Below are positions 1-10,202 of a stretch of DNA of 64,000 nucleotides, piece by piece. This DNA comes from Bog-473 sp963817735 (GTDB lineage: Bacteria > Actinomycetota > Acidimicrobiia > Acidimicrobiales > RAAP-2). The position numbers and the translations under genes were made by a program. Numbering within the stretch: the stretch's first letter is position 1; each line of letters begins with the position of its first letter. The stretch lies in contig CAWFPP010000009.1 of NCBI GenBank assembly GCA_963817735.1, forward strand, positions 62,001 through 126,000, in the 5' to 3' direction. Below the pieces are notes generated by a model that did no database searches, had not been told where the DNA came from, and was given only the letters and a program-made list of their open reading frames with translations.

Positions 1-144
1 GGTTCCGTCGTCGACACCAAACTTTCCGGCGAGCAGACGCTGTTCCGTGGCAACCCCGCCGTGGCGGTCCGTGATCTCCCGGACAGGTTGGGCTTCTTCC
101 ACAGGGGACGGGTGCCCAGCCACGCCGCCGGCACCGAGCGCTGA
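1..144 (+). CDS. C-terminal end of an unidentified protein (cut by window edge)
   Basis: The frame entering from the left edge reads 47 residues before a TGA at 142-144. About 40 of the 47 codons end in G or C, the same bias as the well-supported genes here, so I take it as the tail of a real protein. The residues around LPDRLGFFHRGRVPSH match no family I can name. A strong hairpin straddles the stop codon, and the next gene is convergent on the minus strand. Function unknown. Confidence 0.5.
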   Translation, partial: GSVVDTKLSGEQTLFRGNPAVAVRDLPDRLGFFHRGRVPSHAAGTER

Positions 145-157
145 CGCCGGCGGCGTG
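121..157 (+). terminator. 12-bp perfect hairpin over the stop codon, probable terminator
   Basis: CACGCCGCCGGC at 121-132 is the exact reverse complement of 146-157, with a 13-nt loop containing the TGA of the leftmost gene. No T-run follows, which is common for actinobacterial terminators. It lies between two convergent genes and could act on both strands. Confidence 0.5.
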
Positions 158-271
158 GTGTTCTGGACCGTCACCCGAGGAAGGTCCGGCGTGGGAGGTG
201 CGGCAGTCTCGGGCACAACAACAGAACGGTCGGTCGGCCTCGGGAGGCCGGCGAGAAATGTTCGGACGTCG

Positions 272-1724
272 CTATTCGATGGAGGACACCCGTGCGTCGG
301 CCAGAGGGCCGTTGGCGCGCAAGGCCGAGACGACACCCGCCGCGGCGGCAATGCCGGCGAGGACGTAGGCGGTCACGGTGAACGCGTGCTGTGCGCCGCT
401 CGTCCCGGCGCTGTCGCCTCCCGCCACGACGAACACGGTGCCCGTCAGGGCCAACCCCAGGGCCGTTCCCATGCCGCGGGTCATGTTGAGGACGCCGGAG
501 GCCATGCCGGCCTGCTGGCCCGGGGCGGCGCCCATGATCGACGCGTTGTTCGGTGAGGTGAAGAGCCCCAGGCCGACACCGATCACCGCCAACAGGACCA
601 GGAATCCGGCGGTGGAAGGGCGGAGTGAGCCCAGCAGCGCCAGTCCCACAGCGACAAGAGCCATGCCGCTCACGGTGAGAGGGCGCGCCCCGAGGCGGTC
701 CGCCCAGCGTCCGGCCAGCGGCGCCACGACACCGAACGCCAACGGCATGGCCATGAGCTCCAGACCGGATCGGGCCACACCCAGGCCGAGCCCCCGCTGC
801 AAGTAGAAGGGGACCAGCAGCAGGACCCCGAACATCACCAGATAGGAACCGACGCCGCTGGCGATCCCCGTCGAGAAGCGGGCATTGCGGAACAGCCCGA
901 GGTCGAGCATGGGGTCGTTGTCCCGTCGCTCGTGCCAGATGAACAGCGCCACCAACACGGCGGCGGCCGCAAAGAGCCCGATGATGAGGCCCGAGTTCCA
1001 GCCCAGCTCGGCTCCGAACGAGATGGCCGACAGGAGCGCCACCACCGCCGGGAAGAAGATCCCGAGCCCAGCTCCAGTCGAAACGGACCCGCGCCATGAG
1101 GTCGCGGCTGCGCGGCACCAGCAGAATGGCGGCGACGGCGCCGAAGATCCCGAAGGGGACGTTGACGAAGAAGATCAGGCGCCACCCGCCGGCGGCGAGG
1201 AGCAGCCCGCCGATCGTCGGACCGAGGGCGAGACCCAGCGCCTGGGCCGTACCCTGCAGGCCGATGGCCCGCCCCAGCGCCCGAGCGGGGACGACCAGCA
1301 CGATGATGGCCAGGCTGTTGGCCTGCAACATCGCCGCGCCGACCGCCTGCAGCGCCCGGAAGCCGCAGAGCGCCGCCAGCCCCGGAGCGAGGCCGCACAG
1401 CACCGACGCCAGCGTGAAGATCACGAAGCCGTAGACGTACAGGAGCTTGCGGCCCCACATGTCGGCGAAACGCCCGACGGCGACGACGGTGGCCACCAGC
1501 ACCAGCAGGTAGGACAGGCCGACCCACGTGACGGCGCCGATGGAGGCGTCGAAGGTGTGCTGCAGGGTCGGCAGGGCGACGGTGACGATGGACGCGTCCA
1601 GCTGGCCCATGAACGCGCCGACGCAGACCGCGGCCACGGCGAACCAGTGGGCGTCGCGGCGTTCCCGTATGGCTTCGGGCCGCCGGGGCTCGACCAGCAG
1701 CCGGTCCCACAGACGCTGCGTCAT
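272..1724 (-). CDS. DHA2-family MFS drug/H+ antiporter (frameshifted)
   Basis: About 484 residues, a polytopic inner-membrane exporter of the 14-TM DHA2 (EmrB/QacA) type. The N-terminal half carries the LDASIVTVALP segment, motif A (GRFADMWGRK) and the antiporter motif C region (GLALGPTIGG); the C-terminal half starts near 1045 in another frame. The halves join near 1062-1066, where one extra base in GCTCGGGATC would turn the expected WAGIFFPAVV into WARDLLPGGG. The ATG at 1724 overlaps the stop of the upstream GH3 gene (ATGA), so the two are probably co-transcribed. Substrate unknown. Both halves are intact apart from the shift, which favours a recent indel or sequence error. Confidence 0.85.
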
Positions 1725-4206
1725 GGCGTGGGCGAACCGCCCCAGGTGACGAGGGCGCTCGACCTGATGTCGCGTGACGACGTGCCGACGAGCACCTCGT
1801 AGCGACCGGGGTCGCTGCGCCACGCGTGCGTGTCGGTGTCCCAGTAGCGGAAGGCGGCGGCGCCCAGCGGCACGCGTACGGTCGTACGGGCCGCCGGGGT
1901 CGAGGGTGACCTTGGCGAACCCGGCCAGCTCTCGGTCGGGCCGGCGGACCCGCGACTCCGGGGCCCGCACGTAGACCTGCACCACCTCGGTGCCCCGCCT
2001 GGGCCCGTTGTTCACCAGGGTCACCTCGACGCCGACCTCGACCTCGTCGCCCTCGCCGTTTTCGTGCACCTGCACGTCGGTCGAACGCGATGTCGCCGTA
2101 GGAGAGCCCGAAGCCGAACGGGAAGAGGGCGATCCAGCTGGGTCGTCTCGTAGAAGCGGTAGCCCACCAGGACGCCCTCCCCGTAGACGACCTTGCCCTC
2201 TATGCCCGGATACCGCTCGCCCTCGAGCGCGAGCCCCGCCGGACCATCCTCCACGCGGGCGGGGAACGTCACCGGCAGCCGTCCCGACGGCTCGGCCAGC
2301 CCGACCAGCATGTCGGCCAGGGCGTCCGCGCCCTCCTCGCCCGGGTACCAGGTCATGAGGACGGCCCCGGCCCGAGAGGCCCAGGGCATGTCGACGGGGG
2401 AGCCTGCGTTGACGACCACGACGGTGCGCGCGGTTGACCTCGAGCACGGCCTCGACCAGCTCGCGCTGGCGACCGGGCAGAGACAGGTCGGGGCGGTCGT
2501 GCCCCTCGGACTCCCATTGCCCGTTGGAGCCGACGACGACCACGGCGACGTCGGCCTCGGCGGCGGCGGCAACCGCACGCTCGAACTCGTCGCCCGTGTC
2601 CGGGGGCGAGGCGCCGAGGCGCGCTCCCATGATCGGGGACGAGGACGACCGCGGCCAGACGTCGACGGCGAGCTCGTAGGAGCGCCCGGCGGCGAGGTCG
2701 AACGTCACCTCGACCGGCTCGCTGCCCGCCGCCGTAGAAGCTGGAACCACGCGACGGGCTCGGTGTTGTCGACGACGACCTCGCCCGTCGAGGCGGAGGA
2801 CGGCCCGTCCGGCGCTCTCGAGCCCGAGCCGCCACGCGCCCGACACGTCGGGCACGAACGTCGCGGACAGCCGGACCGAGCACGCCCCGATGGTGAGCCC
2901 GGCTGCGGAGGCGGCCGATCCACAGCACCCGAGCGGTATGCGCCGACTCCGTCGCCACCGGAGCACCGGCCAGTTCGGGGTTGTCGAAGTACTCGATCCG
3001 AATGGTCCCGGCGTGGCCCGCCGTGAGCAGCCGCAGGTCGATGGCCGGGAGGCCGCGGTCGATCCGGCAGCCCAGCTCCGACGCGGACGGACGCGCCCGG
3101 CAGCCGCTCCGCCAGCGCCTCGTCCACGCGCCGCCGCCGGTGCGGGGTCACCTCGGAGCTGCCGCCGCCCATGGCGAGCTGGGCCGCGTTGGGCCCGATG
3201 ACGGCGACGCTGCGCACGCCACCGTCCGCGGGTCCAGCGGCAGCAGCCCGTCGTTGACCAGCAGGACGGTGCCCTCCGCCGCCACCCGGCGCGCCACCGC
3301 CCGCCGCCCGGGGTCGTCCTCCTCCAGCTCGTCGGAGCTCGTCTCGTTGCCGCCGAGGATCCCCACCCGTCCCATGAGCCGCAGGACGTGGCGCACCTGC
3401 CCGTCGACCACCGACTCGTCGACCTCGCCGGCGCGCACCGCCGCGGCCAAGGAGGGTCCGAGCCAGGCCGATGGACCCGGCATCTCGAGGTCGAGCCCGG
3501 CCAGCGCGGCCGGCGCGGTGGAGTGCGTCCCGAACCAGTCGGACATGACGAGCCCGTCGAAGCCCCACTCGCGCCGCAGCACGCCGCCGATCAGGTCCGG
3601 CTGCTCGCCGCAGTAGACGCCGTTGACCTTGTTGTAGGCGGTCATCACGGACCAGACGCCGGCCTCCTGTACCGCGTGTTCGAAGGCGACGAGGTGGATC
3701 TCCCGCAGGGTGCGCTCGTCGACCTCGGCGCTGATCGTCATCCGCTCGTGCTCCTGGTCGTTGCAGGCGAAGTGCTTTATGCAGCAGGCGACGCCGCCCG
3801 CCTGCACACCCGAGACGTAGGCGCCGGCGATGCGGGCCGTGAGCAGCGGGTCCTCGGAGAAGGACTCGAAGGTGCGGCCGGCCAGCGGCGTGCGCACGAT
3901 GCACACCGTCGGGCCGAGCAACACGTGCACGTTCTTGGAGCGGGCCTCGGCGGCCAGCACGTCGCCGAGCTGGCGGACGAGGTCGGGGTTCCACGTCGAC
4001 CCGATGGCCATGCCGCAGGGGAGCGACAGCGAGCGCCGGCCGATCAGGCTGTCGCCCCGGACGCCCGACGGGCCGTCGGACACCTTGAGGGCCGGGATGC
4101 CCAGGCGCTCGACCGGCGGCAGGTACCACATGTTGGCGCCGGCGGTCAGTGAGGCCTTCTCGTCGAGGGTCATGGCGCCGACGAGGCGCTCGATCTCGCT
4201 CTCCAT
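1721..4206 (-). pseudogene. GH3 beta-glucosidase with PA14 insert, broken by about nine frameshifts
   Basis: Reading across frames reconstructs a roughly 830-residue glycoside hydrolase family 3 enzyme that would release terminal beta-linked sugars. The first frame (from 4206) carries KHFACND and the nucleophile Asp in MSDWFG near residue 223. The C-terminal alpha/beta domain (VAVIGPNAAQLAMGGGSSEV), a PA14 domain (IRIEYFDNPELAGAPV) inside it, and a fibronectin-III tail (HENGEGDEVEVGVEVTLVN) follow in order. Frame changes fall near 3228, 3075, 2918, 2795, 2735, 2432, 2130, 2085 and 1885. Conserved residues survive in every segment, so either the sequence is error-rich here or inactivation is very recent. 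The start ATG lies just after a low-complexity stretch with no clear ribosome-binding site. Confidence 0.8.
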
Positions 4207-4277
4207 CGTCGCTCGTGTGCGTGTCCGTGTGCGTCTCCGTGTCGGTCTGCGTGTCCACGTCCATGCCAGAGGTCATA

Positions 4278-6153
4278 TCACCATGTGTCGACGAAGGGTC
4301 GACGACCACCGGCAGGCCGCCCGGACGGCCCCGCCCGGCTCCGTGCGGCCCGGCCGCATCGAGGGCGTGCACGAAGCGGCGCCGGGTCACGGCCGGGTCG
4401 ATCACGTCGTCGATCTCGAAGTGCTCGGCCACGTGGACCGCCTTCCCGTGCTCGTAGGCGCGGGCAACCATGGTGTCGAAGGCGGCGGCGCGCTCGTCGG
4501 GGTCGTCTATGAGGTCGAGCTCCCGCCGGAAGCCGAGGCGCACCGCCCCCTCGAGGCCCATGCCGCCGAGCTCGCCGGTCGGCCAGGCCACGGTGAACAG
4601 CGGCCGGCGGAAGCTGCCGCCGGCCATGGCCTGTGCGCCCAGCCCGTAGGCCTTGCGCAGGATCACGCAGGCGAAGGGCACGGTCAGCGACGCGCCCACC
4701 ACGAACATGCGGCTGACGTGGCGCACGAGCGCCGTCTCCTCCGCCTCGGGCCCCACCATGAACCCCGGCGTGTCGCACAGCGAGAGGATCGGCAGCCCGA
4801 AGGCCTCGCACAGCTGCAGGAAGCGGGCCGCCTTGTCGGCGTTGGCCGCGTCGATGGCGCCGGCCAGGTGCATCGGGTTGTTGGCGATCACCCCGACCGC
4901 CCGGCCCTCGACCCGGGCCAGCGCCGTCACCATGCCCGGGGCGAACGACGGCCGGAGCTCGAGGACGGACCCCTCGTCGGCCAGCAACTCGACCGCCCGC
5001 CTGCACGTCGTAGACCCGCCGGCGGTCGGGCGGGACGACGTCGCGCAGGCGGTCCTGGTCCGGCGCCGTCCACTCCCGCACGTCCCCCTGGAAGTAGGCC
5101 AGGTAGCGGCGGGCCACCTCGACGGCCTCCTTCTCGTCGGCGCAGAGGACATCGACGACCCCGTTCGGCACCTGCACCGACACCGGCCCGATCTCCTCCG
5201 GGCGGTACACGCCGAGCCCGCCCCCCTCGATCATGGCCGGGCCACCCATGCCGATGTTGGCGTCGGGAGTGGCGATGATGACGTGGCAGCATCCCAGCAG
5301 CGCGGCGTTGCCGGCGAAGCAGCGTCCCGACACCACGCCGACCAGCGGCACCTTGCCGCTCAGCGCGCCGAACAACGCGAAGGCCTCGGTGTCGAGCCCG
5401 GTCACGACGGCCATGTCCGTGTCGCCCGGGCGCCCGCCGCCGCCCTCGGCGAAGAGCACCACGGGGAGGCGCAGGCGTTCGACGAGCTCGAAGAGGCGGT
5501 CCTTCTTGCGGTGGTTCATCTGGCCCTGGGTGCCGGCCAGGACGGAATAGTCGTACGACAGCACGGCGCAGCGCGACCGTTCATCGTCGAAGAGGTCGCC
5601 GTTGACCCGGCCGATGCCGGCCACCAGGCCGTCGGCCGGCGTGTTGGCGACGAGGTCCTCGGTGCTCCGGCGCGCCCGTTGGGCCGCGATGACGAGGCCG
5701 CCGTACTCCTCGAAGCTGTCGGGGTCGCAGAGGTCCTCGATGTTCTCCCGGGCCGTCCGTCGCCCACCCGCATGCCGGCGCTCGGTCGCCGCCGGCCGGC
5801 CCTCGTCGAGGGTGGCGGCCACCCGGGCGCGCAGCTCGGCGAGCTCGGGACGGACCTCGACGGCCTGTTCGCCGACCACGCGATCCGGGGCGTCCTCGTC
5901 TTCCGCAGGGGGCACCGGCGCAGCGTCGTCCTCGTCGATCAGGAGCAGCACGTCGCCGGCCTGCACCGCGTCGCCCTCGGCGACGGCGACCGCACGCACC
6001 GCACCGGGCGCCGCCGCCTCCACGACGTGCTCCATCTTCATGGACTCGAGCACGACGAGGAGGGTGCCCGGCCTGCACCCGGTCGCCGGGGCGCACGTCG
6101 ACGCGGAGCACGGTGCCGGCGAAGGGCACCGTGAGCTCGGTCAGCCCTCCCAC
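4278..6153 (-). CDS. Acyl-CoA carboxylase, fused biotinyl and carboxyltransferase domains (frameshifted)
   Basis: The N-terminal ~75 residues form a biotin-attachment domain with the acceptor Lys in ESMKMEH, flanked by the usual beta-strand repeats (AGTVLRVDVRPGD, then VAVAEGDAVQAGD). The rest is a carboxyltransferase of the propionyl/acyl-CoA carboxylase beta type (YDYSVLAGTQGQMNHRK, GLPILSLCDTPGFM, FACVILRKAYGLGAQAM). It should move CO2 from carboxybiotin to an acyl-CoA; the biotin carboxylase must be encoded elsewhere. Two frame changes are visible: near 6078 (GGG where GG is expected) and near 5000 (an apparent GGCG duplication). The C-terminal end is uncertain because the last conserved frame has no stop before the GH3 gene. 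The GTG start overlaps the nitroreductase stop by 13 bp. Confidence 0.8.
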
Positions 6154-6801
6154 AGGGGCGCGGGCACCTCGAAGCCGACGTCGGTGCCCCAGGTGTTGCG
6201 GTAGGAGACCTCGTGGACCGGGCGCCGCGGGGCGACACCCCAGGTGCCCGTCGGGTAGCCGAAGCTCACCGTGCCCGAGAGGATCCAGCCCTCGTCGTCG
6301 GGGACGCTCGAGGATCTCGAAGGTCTCGGTCGGGTGGAAGAACTGCAGCAGCGCGGTCAGGCAGCTGCCGACGCCCTCGGCCCGGGCGGCGAGCATGGCG
6401 TTCCAGACGGCGGGGTAGATGGAGCCACCCGTCGGGTCGTACTGGCTGAAGGGGAACAGGAACAGCGGGACCGTCTCGAAGTTGTCGGCCAGCCACTGGG
6501 CCGAGCGCTGCACCTTGAACATCTGGACGGACTCGGGGGCGTCGGGGTCGGCGGCTGCGGCGTCGAGCTGCTCCTTGTAGACCGTCTTCCACAGCTCGCC
6601 CATGGCGTGCTGGTACAGCGGGGCCAGGGCGGCCTTCTTGGCCGGGTCGTCGACCCAGAGGAAACGCCAGTTCTGCTGGTTGCCGCCCGACGGGGCCCGG
6701 ATGGCCGCATCGAGGATGCGGGCCTGCACGTCGTGGGGGATCGGGTCGGGCCTGACCCGTCGCATCGCACGCGTCGTGTACAGCGCTTCGTGGAGATCCA
6801 T
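6141..6801 (-). CDS. Nitroreductase-family FMN oxidoreductase (one frameshift)
   Basis: About 220 residues. The N-terminus (EALYTTRAMRRVRPDPIP, then APSGGNQQNWRF) is the FMN-binding signature of nitroreductase-fold flavoproteins, which reduce nitro, quinone or related acceptors with NAD(P)H as homodimers. The C-terminus (GWILSGTVSFGYPTGTWG) continues in the next frame. The shift sits at a run of four G at 6300-6303 where three would keep the frame, typical of a homopolymer indel. It is the first gene of a minus-strand run into the carboxylase. The physiological substrate cannot be told from sequence. Confidence 0.82.
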
Positions 6802-6869
6802 AGGAACGGCACCTTACGCCGCCCGGGGAGCGTGGGCGGGGCCCGCCAAGATGGCGCGCGCGAGCGGAT

Positions 6870-8348
6870 TCAGCGGTTTGGTGGAGATATCACCGTGGCC
6901 GTCGCCACGGGTCTCCGCTCCGGGGCGGGCAACGGCGTCCCGCCCCGTCGCACCTCGGCCAGTAGCGGCCGCGCCGCCAGCACGACGCCCGGGATGACGA
7001 GCGCCGCCTGCCAGAACCAGGCGGGAAGGGACCAGGTCGTCTGCCACGTCAACAATGCGGCCGCGAGGACCCCAGCCCAGGGCAGGAGCTGGCCGGGCGT
7101 TCTTCCGGTCCGGGCCCCGTCGATGAGCGCCAGCAGGGCAAGGCCGACGGCCACCCAGGGGACCACCTTGCCCAACGACCCGGGCAGGACGATCTCACCC
7201 ACGAACGCCGTGGGCACGACGATGAGCCAGGCGATGAGCGAACGGCGGACCTGGCCGCGAACGACGTCGAGAAGGAGCAGTGACACCGACAGCGCCATGA
7301 AGTAGTACTCGAAGATCTGCTGTTCGAACACCAGTCGGAGGCTGAGCGAGACGGCGACCAGCGAGACGAGGGCCACCGGTCCGAAGGCGGCAGGGCCCGT
7401 GGCCCGCACCGCCCACCACGCAATGATCGCCGTGAGCACGAGGGGCGTGATCCGGGAGAGGATGAGCAGTGGGGTCCCGTGGAGTCCTAGATCCGACAGG
7501 AAGCTGCCCCCGATCCCGCCGGTGCTCCCGGTCCCGAAGAAGATCGAGTGTGTGGCGCTCCCTGCGCTGAAGACGCTGAGTGGAAGGGCGATGGCGGCGA
7601 GGGTGATGGCCGCCGCTGCGCCGTAGGCGACGCGGCGGTTGCGTGGGGCCACGACAAGAAGCGGGACCGCCACCAGAAGCGCGTATTGCTGCGAGAGGCA
7701 GGCCAGGGCGATCAGGACACCACAGCTTCGCCACGAGCCTCGCAGCGCGCACGCCGTGGCTGCCAGTGCGAACCCCATCGCCATGAGATCCTCGGGGTGG
7801 AACGTGCTCTCGACGCAGGTCCAGACGGGGGGCAGGCACGCGAGGACGATCACGGTGGCTGGTTCCCAGCCGCGGCGCCCGCGCCCGGTGGCCCGCAGCA
7901 GCGAGACAGCTCCCGCCAACAGCACCAGCCAGCCGAGATAGGCGATCCGCAGCGTGGTGACGAGGACGCGGGCCTGAGCCGACCATGTGTTGATCGCGAT
8001 GAACGCGCGGTCGCACCGGGAGCCCATGGCGCGACGCGGTGGAAAGGGCACGGTGTGCCCGACGTGGGCGATGGCCACGATGCCCCCTGAGACCAGCGGG
8101 TAGAGGGGGGCCGTCACACGGAAGCCCTTTGGAAACGCGCAGGCCACCTGGCCGTGCCCGATGGCCCACGTGGAGAAGACGGACTCGAACGTGTCGTTGC
8201 CCGAAAAGCCCCCGAGGCACTGGACCAGCAGGACGAACAGTGCGCTGGCCACTGCCCACCCCAGTGCGCAGGCCCATCCCGAGAGCGGCCGGTCCAGCCA
8301 GACAGAGACTCGTCGTGCTGCCGTCGGGCCGCCGAGATCACCCCTCAC
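6870..8348 (-). CDS. Polytopic membrane protein, possible GT-C-type glycosyltransferase
   Basis: About 492 residues with roughly ten hydrophobic segments. I chose the GTG at 8348: the upstream 68 codons of the open frame are Arg/Pro-rich and look non-coding, while the first membrane helix (GWACALGWAVASALFVLLVQ) begins about 25 residues after this GTG. A loop holds CVESTFHPEDLMAMGFALA; acidic and His residues in such loops occur in GT-C lipid-linked sugar transferases, but no signature is decisive. The C-terminal tail is cytoplasmic-looking and Pro/Arg-rich. Monocistronic in appearance. It could also be an unrelated membrane protein of unknown function. Confidence 0.6.
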   Translation of the reverse strand: MRGDLGGPTAARRVSVWLDRPLSGWACALGWAVASALFVLLVQCLGGFSGNDTFESVFSTWAIGHGQVACAFPKGFRVTAPLYPLVSGGIVAIAHVGHTVPFPPRRAMGSRCDRAFIAINTWSAQARVLVTTLRIAYLGWLVLLAGAVSLLRATGRGRRGWEPATVIVLACLPPVWTCVESTFHPEDLMAMGFALAATACALRGSWRSCGVLIALACLSQQYALLVAVPLLVVAPRNRRVAYGAAAAITLAAIALPLSVFSAGSATHSIFFGTGSTGGIGGSFLSDLGLHGTPLLILSRITPLVLTAIIAWWAVRATGPAAFGPVALVSLVAVSLSLRLVFEQQIFEYYFMALSVSLLLLDVVRGQVRRSLIAWLIVVPTAFVGEIVLPGSLGKVVPWVAVGLALLALIDGARTGRTPGQLLPWAGVLAAALLTWQTTWSLPAWFWQAALVIPGVVLAARPLLAEVRRGGTPLPAPERRPVATATVISPPNR

Positions 8349-8433
8349 CTCCGGATTATCGCAGCCGGCGGGCCGGCGACTGGTCACACGTGCCGACGTG
8401 ACCGGCGTCGCAACCAAGGGGAACGGTCCGTGG

Positions 8434-8959
8434 TCAACGCACGGCGGCCAGGCAGACGCTGGCGCTGGCGCCGAAACTCTGCGCGGGATCGTACGCGGTG
8501 CCGTACGCACCCGGTGGCGCGATCCACACGTGGCCGGACGAGTCGTATTCAATGACGTACAGCGTCGTGGGCGGCGGCGTGCTCAGGTACGGGCCCTCGC
8601 CGCCGGCGGCCGAGGTGAGGGGACCGAAGTTGGCGACGTAGGTGGAAGCGCTCCAGGGCGAGGGGGGCGACGGGTAGGAACCCTTCTCGGCCATGTACGC
8701 ATCGAGCGCCGCTTCGAGCGTCCGCGGCATCGGACTCGCAGGCGGCCACCGACGCCGACGACCCTTGCGGGACGGTGACCGCCGTGGTCGTCGAGGTCGT
8801 CGACGAGGTCGAGGTCGAGGTCGACGTCGAGGCGGCCGTCGGCGTCGAGGCCGAGCTGCAGGCCGGAACCACGGCGAGGAGCACCAGGAGGCCGAGCACC
8901 ACGGCCTGACGATGTCCCGGCGACAGAGGGCGAACCGGCGTGTGCTCTGCCATGTCCAC
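8434..8959 (-). CDS. Secreted lipoprotein with pilin-like C-terminal segment (frameshifted)
   Basis: The N-terminus has a signal peptide (AVVLGLLVLLAVVPACSS) with a plausible lipobox Cys, then a Ser/Thr-rich linker encoded by GTCGAG-type repeats, then VAACESDA. The continuation (TLEAALDAYMAEKGSYP, then GPLTSAAGGEGPYLSTPP) lies in another frame, so an indel sits near 8725-8732. The C-terminal part resembles the globular end of type IV pilin-like or pseudopilin proteins, where a helix with ALDAYMAEKGSYP precedes the sheet. That is a resemblance only. GTG at 8959 is preferred because AGGAGG lies 6 nt upstream; the ATG at 8953 is 12 nt away. Confidence 0.6.
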
Positions 8960-9016
8960 GGGGTGCCTCCTGGGATCCGGGCGGTGACGCATCATGGCAC
9001 CCGAGGGGAGATGCGG

Positions 9017-10141
9017 TCAGGCCGTGGCGCCCTCGTTCAGCCGCTGCAGGCGCTCCAACGCGTCCACGTATTCCTCGACCATGCCGAGCACGACGTCCTT
9101 CGTCCGCCGCACCGACGTGGCGGCACCGATGATCTGGCCCGCCGGGTTGAAGTTCACGTCACGGGCCTCTTCGGGGTAGGCGTGGCCGCGCGACACGCAC
9201 TCGATAGCCACCATCATCTGCAGCGGCATGCCCAGCGGCTTGGGGTTGCCCGGCGCGTCCCAGGCGTCCGTCCAGTCGTTCTTCAGGAGCCGGCACGGCT
9301 TCCCGGTGAACGAGCGCGAGCGCACCGTGTCGCGTGACGTCGCCTTCAGGTACGACTCCATCTGCTTCGGCGGCACGTCGGCCTCCTCGACGGTCAGCCA
9401 CAGCGAGCCGGTCCAGACGCCCGCCGCGCCCATGACCATGGCCGCCGCCATCTGGCGGCCCGAGCCCACGCCGCCGGCGGCGAGCACCGGCAGGGGGGCG
9501 ACGGCGTCGATGACCTCGGGCCACAGCACGATGGAGCCGACGTCGCCGGTGTGGCCCCCGCCCTCGGAGCCCTGGCAGATGACGATGTCGACGCCGGCCG
9601 CCTTGTGGTTCAGCGCGTGCTTCACCGAGCCGGCCAGCGCGGCGATCAGCATCCCGTGCTCGTGCACCTGGTCGATGACGTCGTCGGGTGGCGTCCCGAG
9701 CGCGTTGGCCACCAGCGCCACCTTCTCGTGGCGCAGGATGACCTCGACCAGCGGCGCCGCGGTCGCCGCGGTCCACCCGAGCAGCTCGCGCTTGGGCCCG
9801 CCTTCGAGCTCGGGTACCCCGTGGTCGGCCAGGATCTTCTTGGCGAAGGTGCGGTGCTCCTCGGGGATCATCGCCTTGAGCTCTTCCTCGAGCTTCACCG
9901 GGTCGAGCTCGCCCATGCCCTCGTACTTGCCGGGGATGACGATGTCGACGCCGTAGGGGCGGTCGCCCACGTGCTCGTCGAGCCAGGTGAGCTCCACCTC
10001 GAGCTCGTCGGCGCTGAAGCCGACGGCGCCGAGGACGCCGAGGCCGCCGGCGTTGCTCACCGCGGCGGCGACGTCACGGCAGTGCGTGAAGGCGAAGATC
10101 GGGAACTCGATACCCAGGCGTTCGCACAGCTCGTTGTGCAC
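9017..10141 (-). CDS. Nitronate monooxygenase / 2-nitropropane dioxygenase family flavoprotein
   Basis: 374 residues, a TIM-barrel FMN enzyme. The N-terminus (ERLGIEFPIFAFTHCRDVAAAVSNAGGLGVLG) matches the family's substrate-face strand; CQGSEGGGHTGD and LAAGGVGSGRQMAAAMVMGA form the flavin-phosphate site. Members oxidise nitronates or act on unsaturated acyl-CoA-like compounds; in actinobacteria they often sit beside acyl-CoA genes, as here. The GTG start is backed by AGGAGG 7 nt upstream. It diverges from the crotonase gene, with an imperfect palindrome between them, suggesting joint control. Substrate unassigned. Confidence 0.88.
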   Translation of the reverse strand: MHNELCERLGIEFPIFAFTHCRDVAAAVSNAGGLGVLGAVGFSADELEVELTWLDEHVGDRPYGVDIVIPGKYEGMGELDPVKLEEELKAMIPEEHRTFAKKILADHGVPELEGGPKRELLGWTAATAAPLVEVILRHEKVALVANALGTPPDDVIDQVHEHGMLIAALAGSVKHALNHKAAGVDIVICQGSEGGGHTGDVGSIVLWPEVIDAVAPLPVLAAGGVGSGRQMAAAMVMGAAGVWTGSLWLTVEEADVPPKQMESYLKATSRDTVRSRSFTGKPCRLLKNDWTDAWDAPGNPKPLGMPLQMMVAIECVSRGHAYPEEARDVNFNPAGQIIGAATSVRRTKDVVLGMVEEYVDALERLQRLNEGATA

Positions 10142-10202
10142 GGGGATTCCTCCTGATTGGCCGGCTCGGTGCCGGGCGGTTGCCCGGGGCGTCCCCGGGA
10201 AC

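Noticed and set aside
47..556. Plus-strand frame at the left edge overlapping the transporter
   Set aside because: It is antisense to the clear MFS C-terminus and lacks motifs; the coding signal on the plus strand at 1-144 is in another frame.
8795..8850. GTCGAG repeats as a regulatory iteron array
   Set aside because: They encode the Ser/Thr-rich linker of the lipoprotein in frame and have no regular spacing beyond codons.
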